Assembly: GCA_026119935.1 (NCBI GenBank) | Contig: JALRMH010000002.1 | Location: forward strand, 1,054,001 to 1,118,000 | Length of the DNA stretch: 64,000 bases | Direction of reading: 5' to 3' | DNA from: Endothia cerciana | Lineage: Eukaryota > Ascomycota > Sordariomycetes > Diaporthales > Cryphonectriaceae | Part shown: positions 52,659 to 64,000 of the stretch, in pieces | Layout of the letters: each line of letters starts with the position of its first letter | Numbering within the stretch: the stretch's first letter is position 1 | The notes under the pieces: model-generated | The model's input: only the letters and a program-made list of their open reading frames with translations | What the model was told of the DNA's origin: nothing | The model's database searches: none | Made by a program: the position numbers and the translations under genes

Positions 52659-54827
52659 ATGCCCATGTAAGTTCGAGAGGACGGCGCCCTCACCCGAGGC
52701 CCTCAATTGGGTCCCCAGCACGGACAGACAGCTAAGAATCTGTTTCCCCGGGGCCCTGCAGGCTCAAGGACCCCTCCAAGAAGTACAGGCCCTTCCCGCC
52801 TATCAACCTGCCCAACCGTCAGTGGCCCTCCAAGGTTCTCGACAAGGCCCCGCGATGGCTGGCGACAGACCTCAGGGATGGCAACCAGAGCCTGGTCGAC
52901 CCAATGGTGCGTTCACCGACCAAAAGACATACAGCTGGCCGGCCTGGGCTGACCGACCGACCGACTGACCGACTGACCGACTGACCGACTGACTGACTGA
53001 CTGACTGACTGACTGACTGACACTCTTGACCTCCAGAACGGCGATGAGAAGTGGACCTACTTCAAGATGCTGTGCGACCTCGGCTACAAGGAGATCGAGG
53101 TCTCCTTCCCCTCCGCCTCCCAGACCGACTTCGACTTCACCCGCCGCCTGATCGAGACCCCCGGCGCCGTCCCTGACGATGTCTACCTCCAGGTCCTCTC
53201 CCCCTGCCGCGAGGACCTCATCCGCAGGACCGTCGAGTCCCTCAAGGGCGCCAGGAAGGCCACGGTGCACATCTACCTCGCCACCAGCGAGTGCTTCCGG
53301 CGCATAGTCTTCGGCTTCACGCAGGAGGAGAGCATCGAGCTGGCGAAGAGGTGTGCGCGCCTGGTCCGCCAGCTGACCAAGGACGACCCGGCCCAGCAGG
53401 GCACCGAGTGGGCCTTCGAGTTCAGCCCCGAGACCTTCTCTGACACCGGCCCGGACTTCGCGGTCGAGATCTGCGAGGCCGTCAAGGCCGAGTGGGGCCC
53501 CACCGAGGAGAAACCCATCATCTTCAACCTGCCCGCCACGGTCGAGATGTCCACGCCGAACGTCTATGCGGACCAGATCGAGTACTTCTGCACCCACATC
53601 TCGGAGCGCGAGAAGGTCTGCGTGTCCCTGCACCCGCACAACGACCGCGGCTGTGCGGTCGCCGCGGCGGAGCTGGCCCAGATGGCCGGTGCGGATCGTG
53701 TCGAGGGCTGCCTGTTCGGGAACGGCGAGCGCACCGGGAACGTCGACCTGGTCACCCTGGCGCTGAACCTCTACACCCAGGGCGTCCACCCCAAGGTCGA
53801 CTTCTCCAACCTGCAGGGGGTCATCCACACGGTCGAGGTCTGCAACAAGATCCCCGTACATCCTCGCGCGCCGTACGGCGGGTCCCTGGTCGTCTGCGCC
53901 TTCAGCGGCTCCCACCAGGATGCCATCAAGAAGGGGTTCCTGGCGCGGGACCGGTCCGGCGCCGGGTACGACGACTACTGGCAGGTCCCCTATCTGCCCC
54001 TGGACCCCAAGGACATCGGCAGGGACTACCAGGCCGTCATCCGCGTCAACTCGCAGAGCGGCAAGGGCGGCGCCGCCTGGATCATCCAGCAGCACCTGCA
54101 CCTCGACCTGCCGCGCGGCCTGCAGGTGGACTTCAGCCGGGTCGTGCAGAAGGTCGCCGACGAGCGCAGCCGCGAGCTCCTCCCCGTCGAGATCACGGAG
54201 CTGTTCGAGAAGACGTACTTCCTGCGCGACAACCCACAGTTCACCATCGTGGACTACACCATCTCACCGGACCGGTCGCGCAGCCCCGCGCCGCCGGAGC
54301 CGGGCAAGACGCAGGACACCAAGAACCTGCAGCGGGTGTTCGAGGGCGTCATCTCGGTGGAGGGCCGCGAGTTCAAGCTGAAGGGGCGCGGCAACGGGCC
54401 CCTGTCGAGCCTGTCGGACGCCCTACGCCAGATCGGGATCGACGTCGACGTGAACGACTACAAGGAGCACGCCGTCGGCAAGGGTCGCGACGTCAAGGCT
54501 GCCACGTATATCGAGTGTACGGCTGCAGGCTCCAGCCAGAAGTTCTGGGGCGTGGGCATCCACGAGGATGTCGTCCAGAGCTCGCTGGTGGCGCTGCTTA
54601 GTGCGGCCAGCAACGTAAGTCCTCCCTGACCGTGTCCCCCCCCACCCCCCCCTTCTTCGGAGACCAGCAGCCTGGGTGTTGACATACCTGCTCTACAGTT
54701 CGTCGTGTCCCAGCCTAAGAGCCCCATCCTGAGTAAGCTGTCGCCGGCGAACGGCAGCGCCACTTCCAATACCGGTCCTGGGTCCGACCTCATCAACCGC
54801 CTGGAGGCCGCTGCAGATGAGATGTAA
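52659..54827 (+). CDS. LEU4: 2-Isopropylmalate synthase
   Basis: This enzyme condenses acetyl-CoA with 2-ketoisovalerate, the first committed step of leucine synthesis; in fungi it is largely mitochondrial and is inhibited by leucine. Exons 52659-52666, 52762-52906, 53037-54614 and 54699-54827 give 619 residues, the same length as yeast Leu4. Exon 1 encodes only MP and two bases of the next codon. The TIM-barrel motifs are clear: TDLRDGNQSLVDPM (Arg-Asp metal site), VSLHPHNDRGCAV (metal His pair) and GNGERTGNVDLV. The C-terminal regulatory region has GPLSSLSDALRQIGIDVDV and the leucine-sensing fold. No long mitochondrial presequence is seen on this start. Intron 2 (130 nt) is mostly GACT/GACC repeats. 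Confidence 0.96.
52948..53021 (+). repeat. GACC/GACT tetranucleotide repeat inside LEU4 intron 2
   Basis: About 18 tandem tetranucleotides, first GACC-rich and then pure GACT, fill most of the 130-nt intron. The repeated CTGAC could each serve as a branch-point sequence. Confidence 0.9.
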
Positions 54828-57179
54828 AAATGGAAATCTGCAATACCTCGTGTGGGGAGGGACGAATATTCGGCCGACCCAGATTTTCTTCCTTTCTTTT
54901 TTTTTCTTCTTTTCTCATGGGAAAAATCTTGCTGGTCCTTTGGAAAAAGTTGCGAGGGCATCAAAAGTGGTTGATCTGATTTTTTTTTTCTTTTTCCTTT
55001 GCCCTCGTTCCACTCTGGGTAACGGAACACTCGCTGTCTGCCGAGGTGTTCTCACGGTGCCAGGTAGCATTTTCCCCATTGCAGGCCGAGGTGCATCTGT
55101 TCGTGGTGCCAAAAGTGGGCGAAGAACAAAAATGGTACATAACTCGGAAGGTTGTAGGCTATAGCCTCTTGAATCCAGTGACGACACCTCACCTAGGACC
55201 TTGTCCCACGTTCTGTGCGTGAGGACGGAAATGTCTGGTGGTTAGCCTCGCTCTCCTTCCGGATAGCCAGAATGCTGGACCGATGAAGTGAGGTGTGTAG
55301 TAGACAATGCCACTCAGGTCGAACCGTCAACCTGATGCCCGAGCAGGTTCGTGCTGCTCAGCCCCGCAGGTGGTCATGAAAACCCCACCAGGTCTTGTGA
55401 AACTCTCTTCTTTTACACCCCTCCTTGCCTTGTCCTGTCTCACTCTCTCGATGTCTAACTTTTGTTCCCACCCATCCTTTTGACCCCCGGGGTGGGTGGT
55501 TCGCGATGGGCTTCGTCAGCACCACGGCGCCTTCCAACATCCTGAACCTCCCCCGACTGACTCCCTGTCTCGGCGATGGCGTCCCCCTCCTCCCCCCCCC
55601 CCCGGGGCTAGACCTTGGTGACCCTACGAGCAGTGCTGATCACTGAATCTCTCCTCTTGACGGCCGTGAGGCCGGAACCCCCTTTTGGACACCTCAACCA
55701 GCACTCTATGTGGTCCAGAGCGGCTGCTCATGATCCATGACAGGGACAAGACGTGTCGGGATAGGGCCTTTGCCCCCCCCCCCCACCCCCCCTCCCTCCC
55801 TTGATTTCCTCTCCTCCCCACCCTACGCATGTTCGTTTTCTCCTCCTCATGTGTTCTGCGTACTCGCTAGATTCCCAGCAGGACACCCACCAACCAGAAC
55901 GGAGGTTGGGGGGGGGGGGGGTTTCCAGAACGAACCACATATCCCCCCGGTCGATCTTCCCGGGGTGATAGATCAGAAATCCCCAGGCTCACCTCCCCCC
56001 CCTCCCCCCCCCGATCCGCATCGTACCACAACCCTTGCGTTGTCGAGCCACCTCTGGAAGGTTCTCGCACGACGCCCGAATCCTTCCTTTCCCCCCCCCC
56101 CTTCCCCCGGCCCTGAGCCCCCTCCAGGTTTCCTCCCGCCCCTCGGCGTAACGCAGTCAGAGAGAGAGAAAAAGAAGAAAAGGAAAAGTATTGGGGGGAG
56201 GGGGAGGGGCGGGGAGGGATGGATGAAAGGCGCGCTCGCCCGGCGGAGGGGTTGTCCGGTCAGCAGCTCCTCCTGTAAGTCGATTTTACCACTTAGCCAT
56301 GCCAGAGGGATTTCTCTTAGAAGAGCCCGAAACAAAAAAGACGCGAAAACCCGCCGTGGGGAGAGGGGGGTTATCTCAGAAGCAAGGGGACTGACTTTAG
56401 AGGAAAGGATGGTGGAGGAGGCTGAGGCTGTCGCTATGTTGTCCAACGTGCCAACTTCTGTCCGGTAAAACATCACCAGGCGACCAGCCAGTCACGCGGC
56501 TCACACACTGGAAGGGATAAAAGGATTAGGAAGATCAGGAAGAAAATGATAATTAATTTGTACATGGAGGAATAGGTGCGCCCCATGAGATATGTACTGG
56601 ATGGTTGAGTATAGTATATACAATTTGGACTTCAAAGCCCCCTCCCTCCCCCGGTCTTCCTTCACATAACGCTGTGCAGCCCGTAGGGAGTTCTTCCAGC
56701 CTCCTTCTAAACTCTAGGTCTTGCATCTAAGAGACAGCTCTCCCAACTCCTAAATGAATGCAACAACGCAGATGGGATATCATGTGGGGAAGTTCCTTCT
56801 CTTGGATATTGTGGTATTGTGAGACTGACAATTAGTCTCCTTGCATGTCCTCCTCACTAGCTTCTCTCGCTTCCCCCTTCTTCACATCTCGCCACAGCCC
56901 CCTCCTTTCGTCAGATATACGGGAGTAGAATGTGCAGTATGAACAGAGAATGTAGAAACGTTTGCAGAATGGTGGCAGAGATGAGGAAAAGAAAAGCATA
57001 AAAATCACCAGACCAGGTCCCTGATCTGGATCGCCCATCGTTAATGATGTTTAGAAGAATAAAGGGTCCACCCCTCCCCAAAAAAAAAAAAAAAAAAAAA
57101 AAGCCAATGCCAGCTCGTCGTGGTCTCGTAATGACGCCGTGGTATCTCGTGAGTCGCTGATCCGGAAAACGAAGGCCGT
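54828..57179. other. Intergenic region rich in homopolymers
   Basis: About 2.35 kb between the convergent LEU4 and ferric reductase genes. It has several long C, G and T runs (54896-54904, 55596-55605, 55774-55792, 55907-55921, 55996-56012, 56089-56101) and an A run of 22 at 57080-57101. A plus-strand frame of 243 codons at 55737-56468 is almost pure Pro/Gly/Arg low complexity, and I reject it. Confidence 0.55.
57080..57101. repeat. Poly-A tract
   Basis: Twenty-two A in a row, about 80 bp downstream of the ferric reductase stop. On the coding strand of that gene it is poly-T, so it is not a polyadenylation relic of that gene. Confidence 0.85.
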
Positions 57180-59057
57180 TTACCACGTGAAGCTCTCCTC
57201 AAAGAAGTCCACCACGGTGCCCTCGTCCTGCACCTGTCTCACACCCGACCTGACATCGTCGGCGAGCGCGCCGGGACCACACACGGTGACCGCCATGGCG
57301 CCCATCTGCGCGTGAACCTCCTTACGGATCAGGAGCGGGATGTTAGGCCGCCCGGGGAACATCTGCACGGTCGTGCTGGCCGAGACGATCTCCTTGCTGT
57401 TCTTCGGTCTGGTGATGAAGAGCTTGATGGTCAGGATCCTCTTGCGGTTAGGCATCCGCAGCACCTCGTCCATCCACGGCCTGATCCACTCGAGCGCCTC
57501 GTAGTCGCGGACAATCCAGATGAGGGTGATGCGGCGGGTCGCGACGCTGCCCTCGTTGAAACCCTCGATCAGGGGCTTGAGGTAGCTGAGCTGGTGGGTG
57601 ATGCCGGTAGCGCCGGCGACGAGGACGGCGTGGCCGTAGCTGTCGAGTTCGTGGTGGCCACCGTAAGGCCCCTCCAGAGCGGCACGGGTCCTGATGGCGC
57701 CGTTGGGGGCCTCGCTGGCCCTGTTGTACAGGTCTCGGGTGAAGCCGGTCTGGGCGCCAATAACAAAGGACACGGAGGTCGTCGTCTTCCTCTTGAGGAT
57801 CATGAGCTCCTTTTCGTCCGTCGGCAGCTCCTCCGAGTGGTGGTCGACCCATGCAACCGAGAACGGGTGGTTCTCCCACGGCTTGATACCAGCGAACCGG
57901 ATGTAGGCGTGAGAGCCGGCCTTGATGTCGACGTGGCGGGGCAGGTGCATGGTGACGCGGGAGCATTCGCCGGGCATGGCCTCCACGATGGCCTCGGTGA
58001 AGCCACGGTGCGACCAGTTGCAGTAGGTCAGGCGAACCATGCGAGCCGTCCGGTCGAACATCCAGATGATGAACATGGCGATGAACCAGGTCTGCTGGGG
58101 GAGGCCGGTCGGGATCTCGGTCGGCGTGAGACAGTGGATGAGGGCTGTGACGAGGGTGATGAAGGCCAGGATGATGTGGGTGGTGAGGAAGGTCTCGTAG
58201 AAGGCGTGGCGGACCGGGGAGAGGGACAGGATGAGGATGAGGAACATGGCCCACGTGCCGGCGGTCCCGGATGCGATGAAGGGGTCATGGAAGACCCGGT
58301 CCATCAGCCCCGACCACCCCGTGGCTGTCAGCTGCACGATCGACCAGGCCAGCAGGTGGATGAGGATCTCGACGACCGCGAGGCGGCCAAGCCACCTGTG
58401 GAAGAGGTTGTAGGTGTCGAAGCTGATCCTGAGCCACGAGATCAGCGGGTTATTGCGGCCGGCAAAGAGAAACAGCGGGATCATGTTGACCGCGCCCAGC
58501 GTGCCGGACCGTCCCCGCATCTCTGCGCACAGCGAGTACCTGTTGGGGTTCCACCAGTCCACGTAGCACAGGTAGACGAGGTTGCTGATGCTGTAGAGGG
58601 CGAGCTGGATGAAGTGCATCCTCGAGGGCAGGGTGCCCATGTTCATGGCCGAGGAGAGCCTGATCTCCCGGTTGTGCCGCTTGCCCCAGAGCGGGGCATA
58701 CCAGAAGTCCTGCTTGAAGGACGGCATCCAGTGTGCCTGGGCGTACTTCCAATAGGTCTGCCTCTCTCCGTCCACGGACATGGCGGAGACCTGTCGGATG
58801 TGGGCCCATATTATCTGGTATATCCTGACCAGCAAGATGGTGAAGCCGAAGCCACCCAGCATCCACCACAGGCCCTGCTTGAAGATCATGTTGTTCGTCT
58901 GGGCGACACCGTTCAGCCCATGGTCGTAGGGGGCGATGGTCTCCTCTGCCGCCGAGATAGAGGAGGTTGCTGAGGCGGCAGCCTCCGTGGCCCGGCGGAG
59001 CAGGGTGGGGGTGGTGGACTCCATTGCGAAGGCGAGCCGGCGCTCATGAAAAGCCAT
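57180..59057 (-). CDS. FRE-type ferric/cupric reductase transmembrane protein
   Basis: A plasma-membrane flavocytochrome that passes electrons from NADPH via FAD and two hemes to extracellular Fe(III) or Cu(II), supporting high-affinity iron uptake. The frame has no intron and 625 residues. Six or seven membrane segments span about 65-345. Two His-X13-His pairs (HRWLGRLAVVEILIH and HIILAFITLVTALIH) are the bis-heme ligands. The FAD site is HPFSVAW, and the NADPH side has VAGATGITHQLSYL and VCGPGALADDVR. The ending FFEESFTW is the hallmark of fungal FRE proteins. There is an in-frame ATG 11 codons after the first, and the better start cannot be decided. The gene is long, GC-rich and gives large antisense shadow frames. 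Confidence 0.93.
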   Translation of the reverse strand: MAFHERRLAFAMESTTPTLLRRATEAAASATSSISAAEETIAPYDHGLNGVAQTNNMIFKQGLWWMLGGFGFTILLVRIYQIIWAHIRQVSAMSVDGERQTYWKYAQAHWMPSFKQDFWYAPLWGKRHNREIRLSSAMNMGTLPSRMHFIQLALYSISNLVYLCYVDWWNPNRYSLCAEMRGRSGTLGAVNMIPLFLFAGRNNPLISWLRISFDTYNLFHRWLGRLAVVEILIHLLAWSIVQLTATGWSGLMDRVFHDPFIASGTAGTWAMFLILILSLSPVRHAFYETFLTTHIILAFITLVTALIHCLTPTEIPTGLPQQTWFIAMFIIWMFDRTARMVRLTYCNWSHRGFTEAIVEAMPGECSRVTMHLPRHVDIKAGSHAYIRFAGIKPWENHPFSVAWVDHHSEELPTDEKELMILKRKTTTSVSFVIGAQTGFTRDLYNRASEAPNGAIRTRAALEGPYGGHHELDSYGHAVLVAGATGITHQLSYLKPLIEGFNEGSVATRRITLIWIVRDYEALEWIRPWMDEVLRMPNRKRILTIKLFITRPKNSKEIVSASTTVQMFPGRPNIPLLIRKEVHAQMGAMAVTVCGPGALADDVRSGVRQVQDEGTVVDFFEESFTW

Positions 59058-62000
59058 AATGATGTCTCCTTCCAGAACGAGACAGGGCCGGTCAGCAGGC
59101 GAGGGTTGGTCTGGCGGCCTGAGGCTGGGTGGATCAAGGTCTGACAGGCCGAGATGCCAGGCAGAAGAGGTGCGAGATGCTCAGACCTATAACAAGATCC
59201 TACCCGTGCCTGAAATCCCGAGTCGAGAATTGCTATTGTCGTCTGAACCGCCTGGTCAACAATTGCATTCTGGTCGGGGACAAAGAAGGCAACAACAATC
59301 CGCGCGGGCTTTTCTTTGTGTGGATTGTGCTGCTGGTGAAGGCGAGGGCGAGGCCGTAGATGTTGCCAAGAGCCGTCAAAGAGGTGAATGAGACTGGGTA
59401 ATCCGGGCCGGCGGATAAGATGCTTGATAGCGGTGGTGTGGTGTGTAGCGACCGTGGCTGCTCGATCAAAGAACGGTGATTCGGTAGCAGAGATTGGGCT
59501 GGTACGATTACTGTATGTCTCGGGAGACAGATGTGTGTCGCAGTCCCGTACTACACAGCCAGAGGGTGTGTAATCGGTATCGTTGATGTCAAAAGAATGT
59601 AACCGTCGTAAATGACCGGGGATGAATACAGGGTGAGGGTCGGCTGTGGAGGTGGTGTTGATCTGTCGTCGACCCGTCTGACTGTCTCCTAGCAGCCGAA
59701 GGGGGGAAAGAGACGTCTTGTGAGATTGGTTGTCGGGAGGACAAGAAAGAAGAAGAAAGAAGAAGAAAAAAAGTGGCCTTTGGGGGGTTTGCTGTTCCCT
59801 GTCCACGCGTGGGATGGAAAGCTCAGGCCAGGCCAGCTCGGGTGGAAGAAGTAACGAGAACGGAAGAAAGGGAGATCACCAGATGGATCTGCCTAGAATG
59901 TACTGCCAAAAACGTATCTGCCACCAAAGAAATAATATGTACCGAGCAGAGAGGAGAAAACTGAGGGGGGGGAGGGAACGAGGCGGCAGGGAAGGGACGA
60001 CGATCGTCGAGGCTTAATTAAGAGGGCGGCGGGAGGCACAGCACGGGCTAGCAAGGCACGCAAGGGAAGGCGTCGTGGGCGTCTAGGGGGGGCTCGACGG
60101 TGGGCGGATTGGGAGTGGATCTCGCGGGTGGGCAGATTCTGGCTCGGTCTCTGCCGAGACATGGACAGAGATGGGGCAACCCAAGCCTCGCCGAGGGCTG
60201 ACCACGGTGAACGACAGGCAGGGGGGAGACGAGGAGGAGGGAGGAGGAGGAGGGGGAGGAGGAGGAAGCCCCCCCTCCCCTGGGATTAGCACTGTGGTAC
60301 GAGGCTGGCACGAGAACATAACACTTTGATATCTATCTATCTATCTCATCAGGGCCCCTGTACGTACTCGTATACTATGGTACCGTCCTGCTGGGAGGCT
60401 GGCTGCTTGGTCTCCCCCCCCCCCCCCGTGTCGCGCTGAACACGCCCTCTGGACCTATCAGTGGGTTCCGTGGCCTCTGCTCGTCGGACAGCGGGTTCAG
60501 CTACCATAGCACGGTGCTGCGGGACCCCGGCAGTCCAGTCGTTCTGCTCAGGACGAGGCCCTGTTGGCGAGAACGTTCAACGAGGACAAATCAATTCTGG
60601 CAGTTCTGCTGGGCGGCGGCGGCGGGTGCATGGCGGCTCCGCGTCTCCCTCAGCAGCACCCCTGTCGCGCACCCAAGCGCAGCAGCGATTCGCTGTCCTC
60701 GCCGCCACCGCCCCCCTGTCCAGCCCTTCAGGCTAAACCTAAAATCCCCCCAGCCCTGTCTGCTCAGGGGGTTTGGCCAAATCCAATCCAATCCCCAAGT
60801 GTATCCCCCCTCCCAAAGCAACCGCGGCTAACTGGACCGGCAGGGTTTCACTGCATTGATTATCCCATAAACAACCATCCGACCTAGTCCTGATTGCCTC
60901 GCTGTTTTGTTTCCTCGTTGACAGCGTTTTACCACTCGGGGAGTCGGGATGGGATGGAAACACCGGCCGACCTGTGACACCCTGTGGCCGTTTCTTCCGA
61001 TTTTGTTTAACCCTGGCATGGCAGGCCTGCCCACGGCGGGGGGAGGGCCGATCATCAGCAGTCATCACCTTGATCATGACGAGGCCTCAGGGGCCAGAAG
61101 TCTCGGTCTCACGCACCGGGCCCGACGAACGCGGGTGCTGACGGCCCCTCGATCCCCACGACGTGTCGCCATCAGGTGTTCCCCCCCCCCCCCCCCCCGA
61201 TGGTGGTGTTCTGACCCGTCGTCAGTCCCGCCAGACTGGTGCGCGCCCGTCATTGATGAAGGACCCAGGCCGTGGGGGGCCGTATGCCTCTGTTTTCCCC
61301 ACCGTTGCAGCCTCTCATACCCAAGCGAGATATCGAGGCCCGTCCGGCCGCCACGACCTGTCCCGAACCAGGCAAGCCGCCGCTGAAGGCTTGCAGCATG
61401 CCACTCGGCAAACTCGGAAGGCGGAGCCTCAAGTTGCGTGTGGCCTTTTCCTATCGGCGATGGGTGGTGGTGCGGTTCATGGGCTTCCTCCTCGGCTGGC
61501 GGGTGACGACTGCTAGCTATGCTATGTAATCTTCCAAGCCACGCTTCTCGAACCATGGCCCCACCACCGGGGTCCGCGCAGGGTGTGTGCCATGGCGGGG
61601 CCCCCCCAAATGTCGAGCCTTGCATAGCTCTCGCCCACGTCCCCACCCTGTTTCACCATCCTGATTGCCCGTTCAGGGAACAGGGACCACCTCTCATGTC
61701 GCTAGAGGGCCTCCCACCCTCGGCCGGGCTCCTCCCAATTCCCTGTCACGAGCTCACAGACCCGAGAGGCAACGTGGGAAAGGGGAAAGGAAACCCGATT
61801 AAACGTCGTCGAAATCGGCAGACGCTAGGGTTGTCTGTCAGGTTAAACCTCGGCCAGTGATGGGCGGCCCAACAGTGGTGATCAGGGCGGCAGCCACGAG
61901 GGGAGGCCCCAGCAGGCCCCAGCAGGCCCCAGCAGGCCCCAGCAGGCCCCAGCAGGCCCCAGCAGGCCCCAATAAGACAGCTACACGAGCTCATGGGTCT

Positions 62001-63032
62001 CATGATCCGGAGACGAGATCTCGTTATTCAGGGCTTGGCGGTCACGCAGTGCCACCTCGTCATCTTGGCCATTCCGGCCCAGTTGGGTTGGGTGCCCTGT
62101 CAAAAACCGCTGTCCGGTGAAGGTCATCACGACAAGCGCGAACAGACCAACACTACTACCATGTGCAATAGTATGTATGGTATTCGGATGCTGCCGAGCC
62201 CCCAAGCTCCCTCCGAGCACACCCTCCCCCATCCCTCCCCCCCGGGCTCCTCAAGCACAACACCGATGGTATGGTGACGTTGACATCTTAGCAGTCTCCC
62301 TACATGCCTTTCAGGTTCGACCACACTATAAGCATCTACATGTCGAGCAGCCAGGGCCCTCATCTCTCGGCTTCCGTCCCAGCCTCACCCGGGCAGGATG
62401 CATATCTCGGCCGAAAGCACTTCGCATATTAGCTACACACAGCACGCTCCGTGCGGTATGCATTTCGTAGACGACCGACGGGGGATAAGGTGTCCCCGGC
62501 GTCATCCAGTCGGGACCTCCCCCCGACGAGAGCTGTCGCTGTCGGCCTCTGGGATCCCCCTATCCTTGAGGACAACATCCACCACGGCCCGACTAGAAAA
62601 TTGAGGTAGATTGCAGTACACTGTGAATATAAATGCAATATCCATTAGCCAAGCTTCGGAAAGCCTCCGCCGCCGTGGTGGCAGCAGGAGCTAGGCTTGC
62701 AACAGTAAGTCGAGAGAGGCCCGGGTGGGGAGGCGGGAGCTAGTGTGTGAGCCTCAATCAGGGTGAAAAGCTGCCAGCCCCCCCCCCCCGGCCAGCTGCG
62801 GCCAGCTGACAGGCAGTGGAGAACGTCATCCTTGCCTGGGGCGCTCTCCCCGGCCGGCTAAAGCTTGATTGCGATACGCGATTTTGAGCGACGAACCCGC
62901 CCAACGGGAACTTGGCAGGCCGCGGCGCATCACCAAAGGCGATTGCTCAACGACGACCACGACCACCACCACCACGACCACCACCACCTTTGTCTTGCGG
63001 CCCCCGCCGTCCAGTTGACAAGTACACAAAAT
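59058..63032. other. Long gene-free region
   Basis: Nearly 4 kb between the ferric reductase and MIC19. It contains GAA-rich sequence at 59740-59772, GGA-rich sequence at 60234-60269, a TATC repeat at 60331-60346, C runs at 60414-60427 and 61181-61198, a 10-bp tandem repeat at 61901-61970 and an ACC/GAC-rich tract at 62951-62990. No gene, RNA or transposon is recognised; a weak 48-codon spliced frame is described under findings. Confidence 0.55.
61901..61970. repeat. 10-bp tandem repeat (AGCAGGCCCC)
   Basis: Six perfect copies of AGCAGGCCCC at 61911-61970, plus a partial one before them. The unit does not fit a codon phase. Confidence 0.95.
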
Positions 63033-63702
63033 ATGGGCGCGAACTCGTCGAAAGAGTCTGGCTCCGCGCCTACTCACCTGTGGAAGGGGTACGTCGCATT
63101 GGCATCGGAAGCTCCCCGGCGGCGCCTTGCGAGGAAGCACTCCCAGACTCTAAGACAATCTCTCCTTACAGGTCCTCACCCGCCAGCGTGTCCCAGGAGA
63201 TGGTCGAGTCGCTACAGTCGAGCTCAGAGGTGCGTCCCCCCCCCCCCCCCCAAACTTAGTGAACCAGTACAGAGCTGGGAACTGACATGTTTCCCTCCCC
63301 TCTCCCTCGGAGCAGACCGACACGACCCGCACCGCCCTCCTCGAGTCCCAGATCCAGACCCGCGTCGCCGCCGAGCTGCGCAAGCTCTCGCAGGAGTCGG
63401 ACGCCCAGCTCCAGTCCCTCCTCTCCAAGATCGCCGCCGAGCCGCCGCCGTCCAGCGGGCCCGAGGACAAGGATCTCTCCCAGCACAAGGTCAACAAGGA
63501 CGTCGAGCAGCTGCGGCGCAAGGTCGAGTCCCGCAGGCTGGTGAGGGAGGTCCCTGAGAGCGTGGAGGCGGCGAGGGGCGAGGTCGTGAGGTGCCTGCGG
63601 GAGAACGACCGCCGCCCGCTGGACTGCTGGAGGGAGGTGGAGCGGTTCCGCCAGGAGGTGAGGAGGCTGGAGAAGGGCTGGGTCGAGAGGGTGATCTCAT
63701 GA
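63033..63702 (+). CDS. MIC19: MIC19, peripheral MICOS subunit
   Basis: Mic19 sits on the intermembrane-space side of the mitochondrial inner membrane and links Mic60 within the MICOS complex at cristae junctions. Exons 63033-63088, 63172-63229 and 63316-63702 give 166 residues, typical of fungi. The start MGANSSKESG carries the Gly-2 that is myristoylated in this family. The middle is charged coiled coil (SQIQTRVAAELRKLSQES-like; LRRKVESRR). The C-terminus has CLRENDRRPLDC, a CX10C pair as in the CHCH-related domain, then WREVERFRQEVRRLEKGWV. The first intron uses GTACGT, the second GTGCGT followed by a C run. Both junctions fuse family-conserved sequence: KG|SSPASVSQEMVESLQSSSE|TDTTRTALLE. 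Confidence 0.9.
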
Positions 63703-64000
63703 TGAGACCGGGCGGCTCCGGCGGGTAGAGAGAGAGAGTATAGAGGCATAGATGGAGGGTGGGTTGTGGGTGTGTATTATAGATTGGGCCTGCATCATAG
63801 GGGGAATCCCCAAAGCGTCTTGACAATAACCCGCGGATTATCATGGATGTCAGGTAGCATCGGCGAGGGGTGACTTTTCTTTCCTCGACTAAGAGAGAGA
63901 AGGCAAGATAAGGTTTCGAAGAGCTTCCGGCACAGGCTCGTATGTGAACCGGAGCCTCTATGTACTCCATGAGTGTGTCCAGGGGTCACCTCTTCTTGCC
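63703..64000. other. 3' flank of MIC19
   Basis: About 300 bp at the right edge. It begins with a short AG-rich tract and becomes AT-richer, as for a 3' untranslated region. No gene start is seen. Confidence 0.55.

Noticed and set aside
53492..54601. Long alternative frames overlapping LEU4 and the ferric reductase
   Set aside because: They are reading-frame shadows of very GC-rich genes, with Arg/Pro-rich translations and no family signature.
55737..56468. A 243-codon plus-strand frame of Pro, Gly and Arg
   Set aside because: It is produced by C/G homopolymers and has no domain, no coding bias and no plausible start context.
58913..59806. A 297-codon minus-strand frame overlapping the ferric reductase start
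   Set aside because: It overlaps the real start in another frame, is Pro/Ser/Thr-rich and has no recognisable domain.
61988..62040. tRNA-like stem GTCTC-ATGATCCG-GAGAC
   Set aside because: The loop is eight bases, and no D-arm, T-arm or GTTCGA box follows, so it is not a tRNA gene.

Overview
The window is nuclear DNA from a filamentous ascomycete (Pezizomycotina, most likely a Sordariomycete). The basis is: one gene per transcription unit; many short introns (mostly 47-110 nt) with GTRAGT-type donors and CTRAC/CTGAY branch points close to the acceptor; fungal gene families (SLS1, a Zn2Cys6 regulator with a fungal_trans-like body, an FRE-type ferric reductase, a fungal P450); GC-rich third codon positions; and long gene-free stretches full of microsatellites and poly-C/poly-G runs. 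I saw no rRNA or tRNA gene, transposon, CRISPR array or prokaryotic operon. The exon models were built by hand: each is kept open by the stated splice sites and sums to a multiple of three, but none has transcript support here.

Layout. 0.3-6.2 kb: fumarase (-) and PAPS reductase (+). 8.5-13.3 kb: two uncharacterised proteins transcribed divergently, one acidic and repeat-rich (-), one cysteine-rich and zinc-binding-like (+). 14.8-21.3 kb, the densest part: ISD11 (+), SF3B5 (+), NSE3/MAGE (-) and SLS1 (+), with NSE3 and SLS1 sharing a 323-bp divergent promoter. 22.1-24.1 kb: translation elongation factor EF-1alpha (-). 26.6-31.3 kb: an F-box protein (+) and a large disordered protein (-). 33.0-46.1 kb looks like accessory sequence: a TauD-type dioxygenase, two small secreted proteins, a small protein with a CheD-like deamidase motif, a short-chain reductase and a cytochrome P450, with the housekeeping NC2-beta gene between the last two. 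48.7-54.8 kb: a Zn2Cys6 transcription factor and 2-isopropylmalate synthase. 57.2-59.1 kb: a ferric reductase. 63.0-63.7 kb: MIC19.

Themes. Several genes belong to mitochondrial or iron-sulfur biology (fumarase, ISD11, SLS1, MIC19), and others to sulfur or iron handling (PAPS reductase, TauD-like dioxygenase, ferric reductase). They are not arranged as a cluster, and I do not claim co-regulation. The regions most likely to hold something new are the accessory block at 33-46 kb, above all the CheD-like protein at 38.4-38.9 kb, and the two uncharacterised genes at 8.5-13.3 kb. Splicing is unusual in places: two introns fit only as GC-AG, three genes carry an intron inside or just after the start codon, and four introns are stop-free multiples of three.
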